Assembly: GCA_030848705.1 (NCBI GenBank)
Contig: JAUIZM010000017.1
Span: forward strand, 62,001 to 126,000
Reading direction: 5' to 3'
Source: Heracleum sosnowskyi
Taxonomy: Eukaryota > Streptophyta > Magnoliopsida > Apiales > Apiaceae
Length of the DNA: 64,000 nt
Part shown: piece by piece, positions 10,478-22,251 of the stretch
How positions within the stretch are numbered: the stretch's first letter is position 1
How the letters are laid out: every line of letters begins with the position of its first letter
Program-made: the position numbers and the translations under genes
Notes under the pieces: generated by a model
Told to the model about the DNA's origin: nothing
The model's input: only the letters and a program-made list of their open reading frames with translations
Database searches by the model: none

Positions 10478-11155
10478 TGTACAACGATAACAATTTCAGA
10501 AAATTGTACAAGAAATCTGCCTAAGAAATCTGCCTTTCTAGGTGAAGATGACGATCTCCTCATTGTTAGTGGGTCTGGCGGCGACAGAAAGAGTATTTTG
10601 AGTATACGGAAGACCGTCTTCCATGATTATGATGTTCGACTGATCAGATTGCCCATTTGTGCCTTCGAGATGATCTTGGTAGGCTCTTGTGACGGCCTGC
10701 TTTGTTTGATCGACAAGCCGAAGAATATGGAAAGGATTTTGCTCTGGACTAGTGACAAGAAGATTATCAAAGTCCCCCCTACCAAAAGCCGAAATATATC
10801 CACTGGCATTGGATTTGGATATGTGAATAGAAATGATTACAAAGTAATAAGTTTAGTTGATGCTAAGTTCACAAGTCTGGTTCTTCAAGTCTATTCACTA
10901 AGTGAGGACATCTAGAAAGATTCCATAACCATTCCCTTTTATCCAGATGGTCATGTATCTAGTTTTAACATTGGGGGAATTCCGTATTAGCTGGGCTATG
11001 ATACAAGGGCAAAGAATATTATCTTTTCATTTGATCCTGCAATTTGATCCTGCAAGTGAAGAAAGTAGATCAATTAGCAAAGCAGTTAAGCAAAAGTACA
11101 TCAGCAAATCGATGTTATTGGCGAAGTTTTGGGGTAAGTGTTGACCTGGTTGAGA
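10478..11155 (+). pseudogene. F-box protein fragment, partial copy
   Basis: Plus-strand duplicate of the central part of the F-box pseudogene at 15830-16806. The longest open piece starts near 10598 and shows SIRKTVFHDYDVRL, SCDGLLCLIDKP and YVNRNDYKVISLV, typical of the F-box-associated region that forms the substrate-binding part of plant SCF ubiquitin ligase adaptors. The F-box itself is absent. The copy carries a 13-bp duplication near 10505-10530, a stop near 10912, and a frame change before the ...FDPASEE... tail. It ends at a GTAAGTGTTGACCTGGT junction shared with the other copy. It is not expected to make a working protein. Confidence 0.8.
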
Positions 11156-11490
11156 CAAATTAGTTTGAACTGGAACGGGAAGAGGTGGCCCTTGGCTGTT
11201 CCGTTGGGATTGCATGCTCGGAGAACCTGTTCAACAAGAGGAGAGAGATTAAAACAAACAATAAAATAAAGGGATAAGGAATCACAATAGATGTGTGTGT
11301 GTGTAATAAATTTTAAAAGGAAAAAACTATTTAATGAAACAATAAATATAAGGTTTCACCAATATAATTATCAAAAAAAAGGTTCAACCAATATATAAAG
11401 AAGAGGAAAGCGAAGCCCAGGGCAGATTATAGATGACAGTGAAACTCATGTTTTAATAGCAAACACATTTCACTGTTTTATTTTTATATA

Positions 11491-11785
11491 TATACACAAT
11501 TTCAGATATTCTTGTTCATGCAAAATACAGATTTTGTCTATCATGTGTATCCCTTCAATATATATGGAACGAACATCTGTTTGTTTATATGGAACGAATT
11601 TATAGGAGAGCTGTTTAAATCATACTGTTGGATAAGTGCCACATCAGAAGATTTTTGGGGCTAATTTGCCTTGTAAGCAACTCCAATGCTAAATCCAAAA
11701 TGGCTATAGCCATTGCTATAATATAGCACCAAAAAGTACTAAAATATTAGATGCACTCCAATGCTAGTTGCATTTTGCAACCAAA
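11491..11785 (+). repeat. Dispersed direct repeat, right copy
   Basis: Second copy of the 9145-9535 sequence, lacking about 60 bp in the middle. Confidence 0.7.
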
Positions 11786-12045
11786 TAATTCCATTTTTTA
11801 CTAACTTTTTGTCCTACTCATCCAAATTTCATATAAAGTAGATCAAGTTGCATTTCACTTTTGGTTAATTGATGATGTGGCTAAATGCATAAATGCATCC
11901 TTGGATGCAAATTTGGCACCAAGTATGCATTTATGCATATTTGCATCCAAATATGCATCTCCTTTGGAGTTGATATTTTTTGCATTTGGTGCCAAATTAT
12001 AGCAATGGCACCAAGTTTGGCATTGCATTGGACTTGCCCTTAAGA
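11666..12045. mobile_element. MITE-like inverted-repeat element
   Basis: The left end reads GCAACTCCAATGCTAAATCC and the right end, reversed, GCAAGTCCAATGCAATGCC, giving imperfect terminal inverted repeats of about 30-35 bp. The interior is non-coding and itself palindromic (ATGCAT-rich, 11885-11970). The superfamily cannot be decided. Truncated left-end copies occur near 9400-9535. Confidence 0.5.
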
Positions 12046-12094
12046 TGCAGGCCTCAGTTGCCACAATTACTTTTTCAATGTCATTCTTCAAGTA

Positions 12095-12440
12095 TTAGTA
12101 GGTGAGGAGCACACAGCCACTCTGCCTTGTACTAGCAAGAGAATTTAAATTACCCTAGATCTAATAAAAAAAAAAGTACTTTATGTAATTAATAGATGCT
12201 CAAGCTTATTATAAACAATAACTGAGATCACACCTTTAGTGTTGCTCTCTCGTCCTTTATTCTTTTTCTTCAAGTATAAGTAGGAGGGGTATACACAGAC
12301 ACTATGCCTTGTGTTAACAAGAGAGTTTGACTTGTGCCTAGATCTAGTTATACAAACATCCTATGCAGCAGTTGGATGTTCCTGATTATCATGAAGTAAA
12401 TATTAAGACCACACCTTATTGTTGCTCTCACGTCCTTCCC
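12095..12440 (+). repeat. Diverged tandem duplication, two units of about 175 bp
   Basis: Both units start near CTTCAAGTAT and share ACACAG.CACT.TGCCTTGT, AGATCTA and GTTGCTCTC.CGTCCTT motifs, with roughly 75-80% similarity by eye. Coding potential is not seen. Confidence 0.6.
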
Positions 12441-14990
12441 TCTCTTTCTTCTGATCATTTTTATATTTTGTTTTTCATCCAACTTTGTACTTCTAGTTGA
12501 CATTTATTACTTCCTATTACTTTTTTTTATCAAAAGCTACTGCACGCCTCCATCAGAAGCCTGAAGCATTCTCTTCATTCATTTCTGATAATATATACAG
12601 TTAAGGTTCCAAAAAATTTAACAACTCAAGTTTATAACCAGTTACAGTACCTCCTTTATGTACCAAATTTGACAATATTATCCTACTGTTCTGATCAATT
12701 GATCAAATTCATATACATAAAAAGCTTCCAAAAGATGAAGCAGAAATTATGCAAATGGTTAGTTCTAGATACTTTTAAACACACTCCTGCAAACTCAATA
12801 GGGAAGTTGTGAATCTCACGCAAAAGGTGAGAGGAAACACGTCTTCATGATTTCTATGATCAGACCAACAATCTAACATAGATTTGCAGAAGTACTTTTG
12901 CTTAATTGCTTTGTTAATTGATCTACTTCCTTGGAGTTTTAATTATGCATTACAGAGGCTAGAATTAAGCCATATGTGTTCTCTTTAGGCTCTTATCCTC
13001 ATCTCTTTCTAGCTTTTTCTTACTATAAGTACTTTCTTTAAGTTCTTTAAACTATAGTTACTCGATAGTACTCCCTCTCTCGTTGCTTCACCCGCACCTC
13101 TAGCTGAATTTCCCATATTTTGAACTGCGGTCATAGTTAATTCGAAAAAAAAAATGTGGTCATACCATATATTGTGTTTACATAGCTCGATGTCCCTAAA
13201 ATTTGGCTATTAGGACTAAGGAGAACTAGAAAAGGCAGTGAGAGTACGAGATAGCATCAGCATGAGACTAGTCCCTATAAGCAGTGAATGGAATCCGCAA
13301 CATCATTCACAAATGCCTTGCTCAGTTTACTCTCCTCTCCTGCTTGTCAATATAAAATATTGCATAATTTGTCTAATGTAAGGACAATAGCTGTTCCAAT
13401 TTTTGTTTTCTAAAAATCATGGAAATTGATTTATTGGGAATGCGGAAAGTATTAAAAATTGACTTACCATAGTTAGACAATACCTGTAACTACCAGATTA
13501 GTTTCAGCATAGTGTGTTGATCCTATAAAGTTTTATACCAAGTATTTACGTAAAAGATATACTTTTGGGGGCCAGGGAGAGAGTTCTAGGCAGTTTTCTT
13601 CATGTTTAATGACGCTTAGCATGGGGTTGAAGATCTGCTAATCAGCTGTCATCAACTGTTATTTGGAAATATGCTTGGTGTAAATTTGATTTTTGTTTGA
13701 CTATATTAGGTAATTAAATTGTGCATACTTTCAATGCCTTTCAATGCGCAGATGTTTATAAATTTATATTAAGTGTTGATTTGGTTCTTTTATGATAATA
13801 TTAACATATGCATATACTCATAATTATGTCTTTATATTACTTAAAAATAATTCTATTAATTAGTAAAAAAAAATATTTAGAGGTTCATTATTTTCGGATG
13901 CTAATTAAAAAATATATATTTATATAAGGATCCGACCTTTGGATTTGGACACGGCAATTATTATTTTTAATTTAATATAATGCTTTCTAATAAATAAATA
14001 CCTATCATTAAATTTAAAGATGGTTAAGAAAACTATTGAAAAAATAAGGTAAAATAATTTTTTTTGTATAAATAAGTTATAACAGGTACAATGTTTAAAG
14101 TTAAAGACTTAAAGTTTACAATATCCAATATTATTAGAATTCAGCAACCTAATTATATTGTATAACAACCAGTACTCCAGTAGCACAAATCAGAGGCACA
14201 AACTAAGGGTTTACTTTCTTCTCATTCTACATTAATTTCACATCTCTATCTTGTATATTCTTTTTCTTATCTTCCTAGAGATAGCTTGTCAAGTTAAATA
14301 TAGGTCGCAGGGACAAAGAGTCCAATTTCATTGGGCAGCTGTATTGTTTAGACCTGGAGCTAATCAATTCATCATATCTTCTTTTTCTTAAATTCTGCTC
14401 TTAAAATTTTATCCTCTTTGTTTAGTAAACCTCATGTCCTAGCATGCTCTTAGCTATTGGTTGCCAAATGGGAAAATTATGCAGGGTAATTGTCATGAAG
14501 CAAAACAAAGGGGGCACAATAAAAGGTCTCCAGCAACTTAATCTAAAGGAACAAAGTTGATGGTGTACTAAGGGCTTAAAATCTAAAACAGTGTATTTTA
14601 TCATACAAGAATTTGAGCCTTCATATCCTTAATATGAATAATTTCCCTATTTTATCTAAGTAATCTCTACTATCAAACATAAATAGATATATAAAAGAGA
14701 AGTCCTTCAATAACATAAAAAACATAAACAAGTAGTCAAGCATTTATCAAAAGTGTGTCATTAATTGATGTGCTGAACAGTGACACAAGTTTCACGACAT
14801 TCAGGCCATGCATCTTCTCATCGTTGCAAGACTAATAGCAAGAACAATTTTAATAAGTAGCCATGCATCTTCTCATCGTTGCAAAGACATTAATACTAAT
14901 GTATATATACTACTGCCATGGCATCAGGTATGAAAAATTTTCACTTTTTCTAATTACATCTTCAAATTAGCAAAGACAAACAAATACTAG
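12441..14990. other. Intergenic sequence without supportable genes
   Basis: Only short ORFs without family features. A short duplication of CATGCATCTTCTCATCGTTG occurs at about 14808 and 14862. Confidence 0.5.
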
Positions 14991-14997
14991 AAAGTAC

Positions 14998-15395
14998 CTT
15001 AAGCAATGCCCCAACCCCATCATCCAAACGTGTGAGATTCACAAGTAACTTTATTAACAACTTCGTGAATCCAACACCTTCCAGGCATAGCATTCCCATG
15101 GACTTTCCAACCATATCCATGCGAACCATTTTTGCAGCTAAATCTGGTTGTTCCGAAAGATGCACAAGTTCTTCCAATGCTAATTCTGAAACCTCCTGAA
15201 ATTCATGGAAAAACAGATAATAGACTAATTAGGTATAACAACTTTTGGCATTAAAATTCTGGTACATTATCAAATTCGTCAATTTACATACAATTAAAAA
15301 GTGAAGATAAAAACCTTGTTTCCACGAAAAAAACGAGCCAAAGGAGAGAGTGCAATTTCTGAATGAGATCCAAGGGAGCGGTCATTGAGTGCCTC
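14998..15395 (-). pseudogene. HGH1-like armadillo protein fragment, two exons
   Basis: Exon 1 (about 15395-15315) encodes SHSEIALSPLARFFRGNK and ends at a GGTTTT donor. Exon 2 (15195-14998) follows TTTCAG and encodes EVSELALEELVHLSEQPDL, AAKMVRMDMVGKSMG and LLIKLLVNLTRLDDGVGALL, then donor GGTACT. The pattern (EALVNLSQ-like repeat, LAAKMV, LLVNLTQLDDG) is that of HGH1/FAM203 proteins, armadillo-type factors linked in yeast and animals to eEF2 folding. Only about 95 residues are present and no further exons are seen, so it is a fragment, probably moved here by a transposon. The frame itself is undamaged. Confidence 0.78.
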
Positions 15396-15609
15396 AAATC
15401 ACATCAACCCTACGAAAGTTTAAGCATTTATATTAAGCAAATGAGAAAACAAACTGCATGTCGATCTCCAAAAACATATATGCAAACAATCATAAATTTG
15501 ACAATTAAGATAATAAAAGAAGCCCCATCAAATAAAGAAACCCAAAATTATAATTATTATCCTAGGATATGGGATATTACAAAGCATATATATGTATGAC
15601 GAACTGACT

Positions 15610-15830
15610 GCACAAAGGTGTTGATTAGGTACCAGTGTGGGCTTTAATTCAGGGTGTGCTGCCACATTTTCCTTTGTCCTTTTAAGATTCCAAAACTTTC
15701 CGTCTGTTCTTGGCTGGGCTTCCAAGACTTTCTTACCTCCGGGTATTTTCACATTATATGCTCCTGTATAAGCAAATGGCCCTTTTAAGTCTGGCTTGAA
15801 GAGAACAGTTCCCATTTTCATACTTACGTG
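15610..15830 (-). pseudogene. Unidentified coding-like stretch downstream of the F-box pseudogene
   Basis: The minus strand is open across about 75 codons: NDGFLSHVSMKMGTVLFKP, GPFAYTGAYNVKIPGGKK, FWNLKRTKENVAAHPELKP. The composition looks protein-like and differs from the flanking AT-rich DNA. I do not recognise it; it may be a captured exon of another gene or the remote end of the F-box gene. Confidence 0.4.
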
Positions 15831-16806
15831 TGAAAGAAAACCATCATTCGCAACATCATTGATTGTGATTTCTGAGTCAGGCCAACCAAAGCCACAATAT
15901 CTCCACTGTCTTTGTAACAGTGCAATTTGCGAACCCATTCAAGCTGAATATGTAACTGTCCTGTTTTTGTCTTCTTCACCCAAGTAAAGGTTGATTCCTC
16001 AAAACAATAGATATCAATCAATGACCAGGTCAACACTTACCCCAGAACTTCGCCAATAACATCGATTTGCTGATGTACTTTTGCTTAACTGCTTTGTTAA
16101 TTGATCTACTTTCTTCACTTGCAGGATCAAATGAAAAGATAATATTCTTTGCCCTTGTATCATAGCCCAGCTAATACGGAATTCCCCCAATGTTAAAACT
16201 AGATACATGACCATCTAGATAAAAGGGAATGGTTATGGAATCTTTCCATCACTTGGTGAATAGACTTGAACCAGACTTGTGAACTTAGCATCAACATCAA
16301 CTAATCTTATTACTTTGTAATCATTTCTATTCACATATCCAATACCAATGGATATATTTCGGCTTTCGGTACGGGGGACTTCGATAATCTTCTCCTCACC
16401 AGTCCCTGGATTCCATTCCAGAGCAAAATCTTTTCCATATTCTTCGGCTTGTCGGTCAAACAAAGCAAGCCGTCACAAGAGCCTACCAAGATCATCTCGA
16501 AGGCACAAACGGGCAATCCAATCAGTCGAACATCATAATCATGGAAGACGGTCTTCCGTATACTCAAAATACTCTTTTTGTCGCCGCCACACCCACTAAC
16601 AATGAGGATATCGTCATCTTCGCCTAGAAAGGCAGATTTCTTGTACAATTTTCTGAAATTGTTATCGTTGAGAAAACCATACCAAGTTTTAGAGACTGCT
16701 CTGAAACGCGCCACGGAATCGCTACAGCTCCTAAGAAAAATTTGAATTCCTCCCTTAAAATACCTCCATCAAAATTTAGCAGGGGGCCATAATCATTGAT
16801 CTCCAT
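15830..16806 (-). pseudogene. F-box protein pseudogene
   Basis: Starts at ATG 16806 (MEINDYGPLL). After ILREEFKFFL a frameshift near 16735 leads to SVARFRAVSKTWYGFLND, the conserved end of the F-box, which binds SKP1 in SCF ubiquitin ligases. Then follow LYKKSAFLGEDDDILIV, SCDGLLCLTDKP and, after another frameshift near 16400, YVNRNDYKVIRLV with KFTSLVQVYS, typical of F-box-associated domains. Further frame changes and stops follow. A partial copy in the opposite orientation lies at 10478-11155; the copies differ by point changes and indels, so they have been apart for some time. It is unlikely to be functional. Confidence 0.85.
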
Positions 16807-17328
16807 AATTGAATTTCAGGAGCTTTATTGTCCTGAATTAATCAAGATAAAAACAATCAATGAATCTATCAATCAAACATCACAAACCCTAGGATACATG
16901 TTTAACAAAACAAATAACATTCAAATCAATCAAACAACAAAATTAAAACACAAAAAGGATGATAGAAACGTGCATATACATGTATAATTGATAAAATGAA
17001 AACCGCGATAAATACATAACGTATGAAGATGAGATCAAAACTGACAAGATTAATGAGATTTGAAACCCTAGTGTTGGAATCGAGGTTCTTCCTCTACTGA
17101 GCAAGTGTTTTTTCCCTCTTCGCGTGTTTTTTCCCCCTTTTTCCTCTGTAGCCAAACATCTACTTTTATCTTCTTGTAAATGGGCTTCTTCCCTAGCCTT
17201 TTTGAGAATGGCCTTCTTTTATTAGCTAGAGTATCTTCAGGCCCAACACCTAGATTTGAGGAATGGCCAATGAAGAAGCTCCTTCCTCTCGAACAAACTA
17301 ATTAATCTCGTCTCGAACAAACTAAATA
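16807..17328. other. Upstream region of the F-box pseudogene
   Basis: AT-rich. A CCTAGTGTTGGAATCGAGG stretch near 17070 and pyrimidine-rich tracts (17090-17150) look like a plant 5' UTR, but no transcript boundary can be placed. Confidence 0.35.
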
Positions 17329-18457
17329 TCTATACTGTATTATTAAAGTCGAAACATTAAAATTTTTGATTTTCGGTTTTCGGTTTTCGAATTTCGGTTT
17401 TTTGTTCATTTATTTTATTTAATAAATAATAAAATAATATAATAATAGTAACTAACTGATTACATTTTATAATTAAATCACTTTTTCTAACAAAATCTAC
17501 TCATTTTCCAAAAATATCACGGGCAATTACCTTTAAATTAAAACATATTATCTTTTATATTTGTTTTCACTAAAATCTCTTTTTTCCAAAAATATCAGGT
17601 GCAACTCTTACTTATTTATTTTAAAATCTATTTTAGTACTTTTAATCATTTAAAAAATCTTACCTATTTTAACATGCTAATGTATTTTTTTAACAAATAC
17701 AATTAATATAATTAAAACACTTCTAAAAATATCACAGACAATTACTTTTTTTTAATTAAAACATGTTAGTTTTTCTATTTGTCCTTATTTTTTGCCTTTT
17801 ATAATTAAAACACTTTTTCCCAACAAAATCTACTCTTTTCCAAAAATTAATACGGGTAATTACCTTTAAACTAAAACATATTACCTTTTATATTTGTTCT
17901 CACTAAAATCTCTATTTTTCAAAAATATCAGGTGTAACCCTTATTTATTTTAAAATCTATATTATATCTATATCTATCAATCAATACTATCATGTGTAAC
18001 CTATTTTAATACTTTTAATTAATTAAAATAATTAATATAATTAAAACACATCTTAAAATATTACGGGCAATTACTTTTTTTTAATTAAAATATGTTAGTT
18101 TTTCTATTTGTCCTTATTAAAAAACTTACTTATTTTAACATGTCAACGTATTTTTTTAATAAATACAATTAATATAATTAAAACAATTCTAAAAATATCA
18201 CGGACAATTACTTTTTTTAATTAAAACATGTTAGATTTTCTATATGTTCCTATTATTAATATTATTTTATTATAAAATAATATTAATAATACCTCATTTA
18301 TCTTTCTCTATATTTTTTTATGTTTCAATTAATATTTAAGTTTCTCATTTTATAATTTATCATATTAATTTTTATTTTTATTTTAATATTTTTCGTTCAC
18401 ATTAAATTTTTTAGTTTATTATTTTTTAAGCACGGGTTATAGGGTTATAGGCACTAG
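17329..18457 (+). mobile_element. Small non-autonomous Helitron with internal repeats (copy 1)
   Basis: Starts A|TCTATACTGTATTATTAAAG, then TCGAAACATTAAAA; ends ...GGCACTAG|T after a degenerate CACGGGTTATAG segment. The interior consists of repeats containing CCAAAAATATCACGGGCAAT and TTAAAACATGTTA. The same family occurs at 55276-56195 and 61438-62381. Non-coding. Confidence 0.75.
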
Positions 18458-19395
18458 TACTCAGAAAGCGTGTTTTTATAATTTGTAGGTTATTTCTGCT
18501 CATCAACAAACTAAACTAAATGTCTTGTCTGTAATTATGTTTGTAAGCATTAAAAACGTTCTTTAATGCTTCCATCACTCCCTTCATCTATACTACTGTA
18601 GTTGTAAAACTATGCGACTACACACAATTATTTATTTTATCATTGTGTTTATTTTATTTTATTGTAATTTTAATTTTTCTTAATTAAATATTAATATCAT
18701 TATGTCCAAATTATATCTGTACTTGAAAGTAACTAAACTAATATTTTTATATTTTATATTATTCATTAAACTCAAATAACAACTGCACACCATGATTCAC
18801 ATTTTAATAGAAAATGCATATATTGAAAAAAGTTATATTATTCACGAATTATTTACTTTTAGAAAAATTATAATATTTTAAATAGGATGTTGATTTGTAT
18901 TGTTTAGTAAAAAAATATAAAATAAGAATAAGATATAATTGGGATTGTAAAGGTTAAAAAGAATTTAACATCTACTTAGGAAAAAAAAAATTAACATCTA
19001 CATTGAAAAGTCATGCGAGTGTTAGTTAAAGTAATAAAAAACTAAAATTAAAATGTTATAGTATAATATATAAATTAATGAAAATTTTATTACCGTGGAT
19101 ACGATAATAAGATGCAATTTGATGAAAAAAAGAATGTGAGTAAAATTGCATGAACAGATGAAAAGTTATGAAAATATTAAAGCATTATACGTCATTAAGC
19201 ATCCATCATTTAATAGACGGGCAAATTAGTATTGAATCATTCAAAAGTAGCAATAAATAACATAGAAATTATAAAACACATTTTCTTAGCGTGTGTCCTC
19301 GACACACATTAGAAAACCCGATATACTAAATAGAAAATCACAAGCAAACGCACGTGGTGCCCTAGCGGGACACGTGCCCCCTTAGCTTCCAAAAA
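18458..19395. other. AT-rich intergenic sequence
   Basis: No gene or clear element boundary seen. Confidence 0.5.
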
Positions 19396-20711
19396 ACAAG
19401 TTATTTTTTATAGACGCACGTGTCACTCATTTGTTCCTTAAGCATCGCTATATCTAACAACGTAGAAGAGTCCAATGACAACAAGGGAATAGTCTGAGAA
19501 ATACCTGCTTCATCAGTGTGTGGCTCAAAAGAAGGTGGTGGGTCAACAATCGAAACCGGTGCATGTGACTTGAGACGCACTGTTCCACGAACGGGAATAG
19601 TCTGAGAAGTACCTGCTTCATCAGTGTGTGGCTCAAAAGAAGGTGGTGGGTCAACAATCGAAACCGGTGCATGTGACTTGAGACGCACTGTTCCACGAAC
19701 CTTCTCAAGCAAACCCATATTAAGGCACGTAGAGACTCATCCACCAACGAACCAGCCTCAACAGCAACTAAATTGGTTTTCTTCCGATCAAAAGCACCAA
19801 TTTTCTCAGCAATACGAGTAATAAAGCCACCAATAACAATAGACCCATCGGCCCGGTTGACAACATCAGTAAACCTTTTAGCCAATATCGAAGTATAGTC
19901 TAACTTGATGCCATGATGCATACCATATAAGATTTTGAAAACTTCTTTCAAAACCCCTCCAAGACCATCACCTCGTCCATAGATGGTATGATTCAACACC
20001 TTATGAATATATCGATAAACTGGATTAACAATTTGGGACGAAGTAGCTTTACTTGCTAGATACTGAACACCTTGCCTTTGTGTGAGAAATTGCCAGAATG
20101 GCGTTGAGTTAACTAGGACTCGGAAAGTATCCTCACTCCACCCAAACATGTTAGCCGCTTGAGCATTGCTAATGTGATGTTGAATATTAGCAATTCGGAA
20201 AGAAAACCGCTCTTATAATGCTTAAATGAACTCAAAAATTCTCGAGTTAATTGTGAATAAAAGGGCTCGTTCATACTTAACAAATCTGGCGAGCCCACAT
20301 TTTTAAGTAGTTGTTTAACCCCGTCGAACAAACCATGTAACTTTAATAACTCTGCATCAATGTATCGATTTGGCTTAATGGCTCTCTTAAACAACTTTTT
20401 GTATTTCTTCCGTGATTCCTCCGACTTGTGACTTATGGCCGGATAACGTCTCAATGTTGGTGCCATTTGTTTCTTAAGAGCTGCCCCATGTAACACCTCA
20501 TCTTCTGACTCGCTAGGTGACCCACTAGAATTGACATATGTAACCTTTACCCGTGATCTCTTACCCATTTGTTTACCAACACGACTTCTCGAAGACATGC
20601 TCACTGAATGGAACTTGTTCCAGCTAACACCCTCTTTCAGGACTTTCACCAAACACTTATTGTGCACAAGCAAATACTACAAAAGAACAATAAAACACAA
20701 CCCAACTAGCC
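19396..20711 (-). pseudogene. Plant transposon-protein ORF (PF20167-like), copy A, frameshifted
   Basis: Two overlapping minus frames form one protein. The first (from about 20673) has a basic, serine-rich start (SRSRVGKQMGKRSRVKVTY) then RYIDAELLKLHGLFDGVKQL. A frameshift near 20140 leads to the second: MFGWSEDTFRVL, QIVNPVYRYIHKVLNHTIYG, HHGIKLDYTSILAKRF and ADGSIVIGGFITRIAEKIG. The series '(R)YLHRVLAHTIFGRG - KLD - LGGMITRIA' is typical of the 'putative plant transposon protein' domain common near plant retroelements. The C-terminal end carries a 36-residue in-frame duplication. Function of the family is unknown. Confidence 0.7.
19484..19700 (-). repeat. 108-bp in-frame tandem duplication
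   Basis: Two near-identical 108-bp units encode the 36-residue repeat beginning VRGTVRLKSHAPVSIVDPPP. They differ at about one base. Confidence 0.9.
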
Positions 20712-21443
20712 GTCCATAGATGGTATGATTCAACACCTTATGAATATACCGATAAGCTGGATTTACAATTTGGGACGAAGTAGCTTTACTTGCTAGATAC
20801 TGAACACCTTGCCTTTGTGTGAGAAATTGCCAGAATGGCGTTAAGTTAACTGGGACTCGAAAAGTATCCTCACTCCACCCAAACATGTTAGCCACTTGAG
20901 CATTGCTAATGTGATGTTGAATATTAGCAATTCGGAAAGAAAGCCGCTCTTATAATGCTTAAATGAACTCAAAAATTCTAGAGTTAATTGTGAATAAGAG
21001 GGCTCATTCATACTTAACAAATCTGGCCAGCCCACATTTTCAAGTAGTTGTTTAAACCCGTCGAACAAACCATGAAACTTTAATAACTCTGCATCAATGT
21101 ATCAATTTGTCTTAATGGCTCTCTCAGACAACTTTTTGTATTTCTTCCGCGATTCCTCCGACTTGTGACTTATGGCCGGATAACGTCTCAATGTTGGTGC
21201 CATTTGTTTCTTAAGAGCTGCCCCCTCTAACACCTCATCTTCTTACTCGCTAGGTGACCCACTAGAATCGACATCTGTAACCTCTACCCGTGATCTCTTA
21301 CCCATTTGTATACCACCACGACTTCTCGAAGATATGCTCACTGAATGGAACTTGTTCCAGCTAACACCCTCTTTCAGGACTTTCACCAAACACTTGCTGT
21401 GCAAATACTACAAAAGAACAATAAAACACAACCCAACTAGCCG
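20712..21443 (-). pseudogene. Plant transposon-protein ORF, truncated tandem copy B
   Basis: Direct tandem duplicate of 19976-20711, with about 95% similarity by eye. It keeps the N-terminal half and the MFGWSEDTFRVP...YRYIHKVLNHTIYGR part, then runs into copy A's start. Extra stops (for example in ...YINL.LN... and SSY.LG) show it is dead. Confidence 0.75.
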
Positions 21444-21884
21444 ACAAGGACAATTCCTATGCACCAAGAACACACAACACCAGCCCAGAAACACATATAT
21501 CGCACAATCACCTTCAAATTCAACTCAACAGAACACGCACAAGTACATATGTCTGTATATATAACATCTCGGCAACACTGATATAGAGAACACCAAACCC
21601 AAGACTCGAATTGTAGTGATAAGAAAAACCTGTTAGTACCGATGTGGCGATGTTTTAGATGATCCTCAATGGTTGTAGAAACCCTAGTTTGCCCCGGCTT
21701 TTCTTTCTCTAGCCTACGACCCCTATCTCCCGTTCCCTGTTCTTTTTCTTCTTTTTGTTTTGTTTGGTTTTTTTTCTTTTTTTTTTCTTTAGTAAAGAGT
21801 TAACTTATACATATTATACAAATTATACAAATAATAATAATAATTTTACATAATATATACATATATCTAATATTATATATCATA
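21444..21884. other. Upstream region of the transposon-protein ORF
   Basis: Contains on the minus strand AAACTAGGGTTTCTACAACC and purine-rich stretches resembling a plant 5' UTR, followed by an AT-rich tract next to the gypsy LTR remnant. Confidence 0.35.
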
Positions 21885-22118
21885 ATATATAATTTTATGA
21901 TAGTTCGTTCGCAGGGAAGGACTGATATCAATATCAATTCAAGTTTTAATCTCCTAATATCTAGAAGTGTGTAGGAATAATCAGTGTGTTTGTTACTAAC
22001 TAAATTAAGCTAATAAAAGCAATTAAAACTAAGATTTATCGGTGAGGAAAAGCAACCCGAGAACTAGGGTTCTTCAATTGACTCAATGAATGTTGATATT
22101 TCGCGATATATACTTCTC
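21885..22118 (-). repeat. Ty3/gypsy 3' LTR remnant (terminal part only)
   Basis: 21893-22118 matches 41071-41298 of the 5' LTR (TGATAGTTCGTTCGCAGGGA onwards). The rest of the LTR is missing, replaced by about 60 bp of AT-rich sequence. Confidence 0.85.
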
Positions 22119-22251
22119 GTACTCTGCACAATCTAATAACTAATTATTAATACTCCATAACTAGAACTAATTATTAACAATTAAATTTCTCGGGTTGCCT
22201 CCCAAGCAGCGCTTGTTTAACGTCATTAGCTCGACGCCTTGCATGGTGAAA

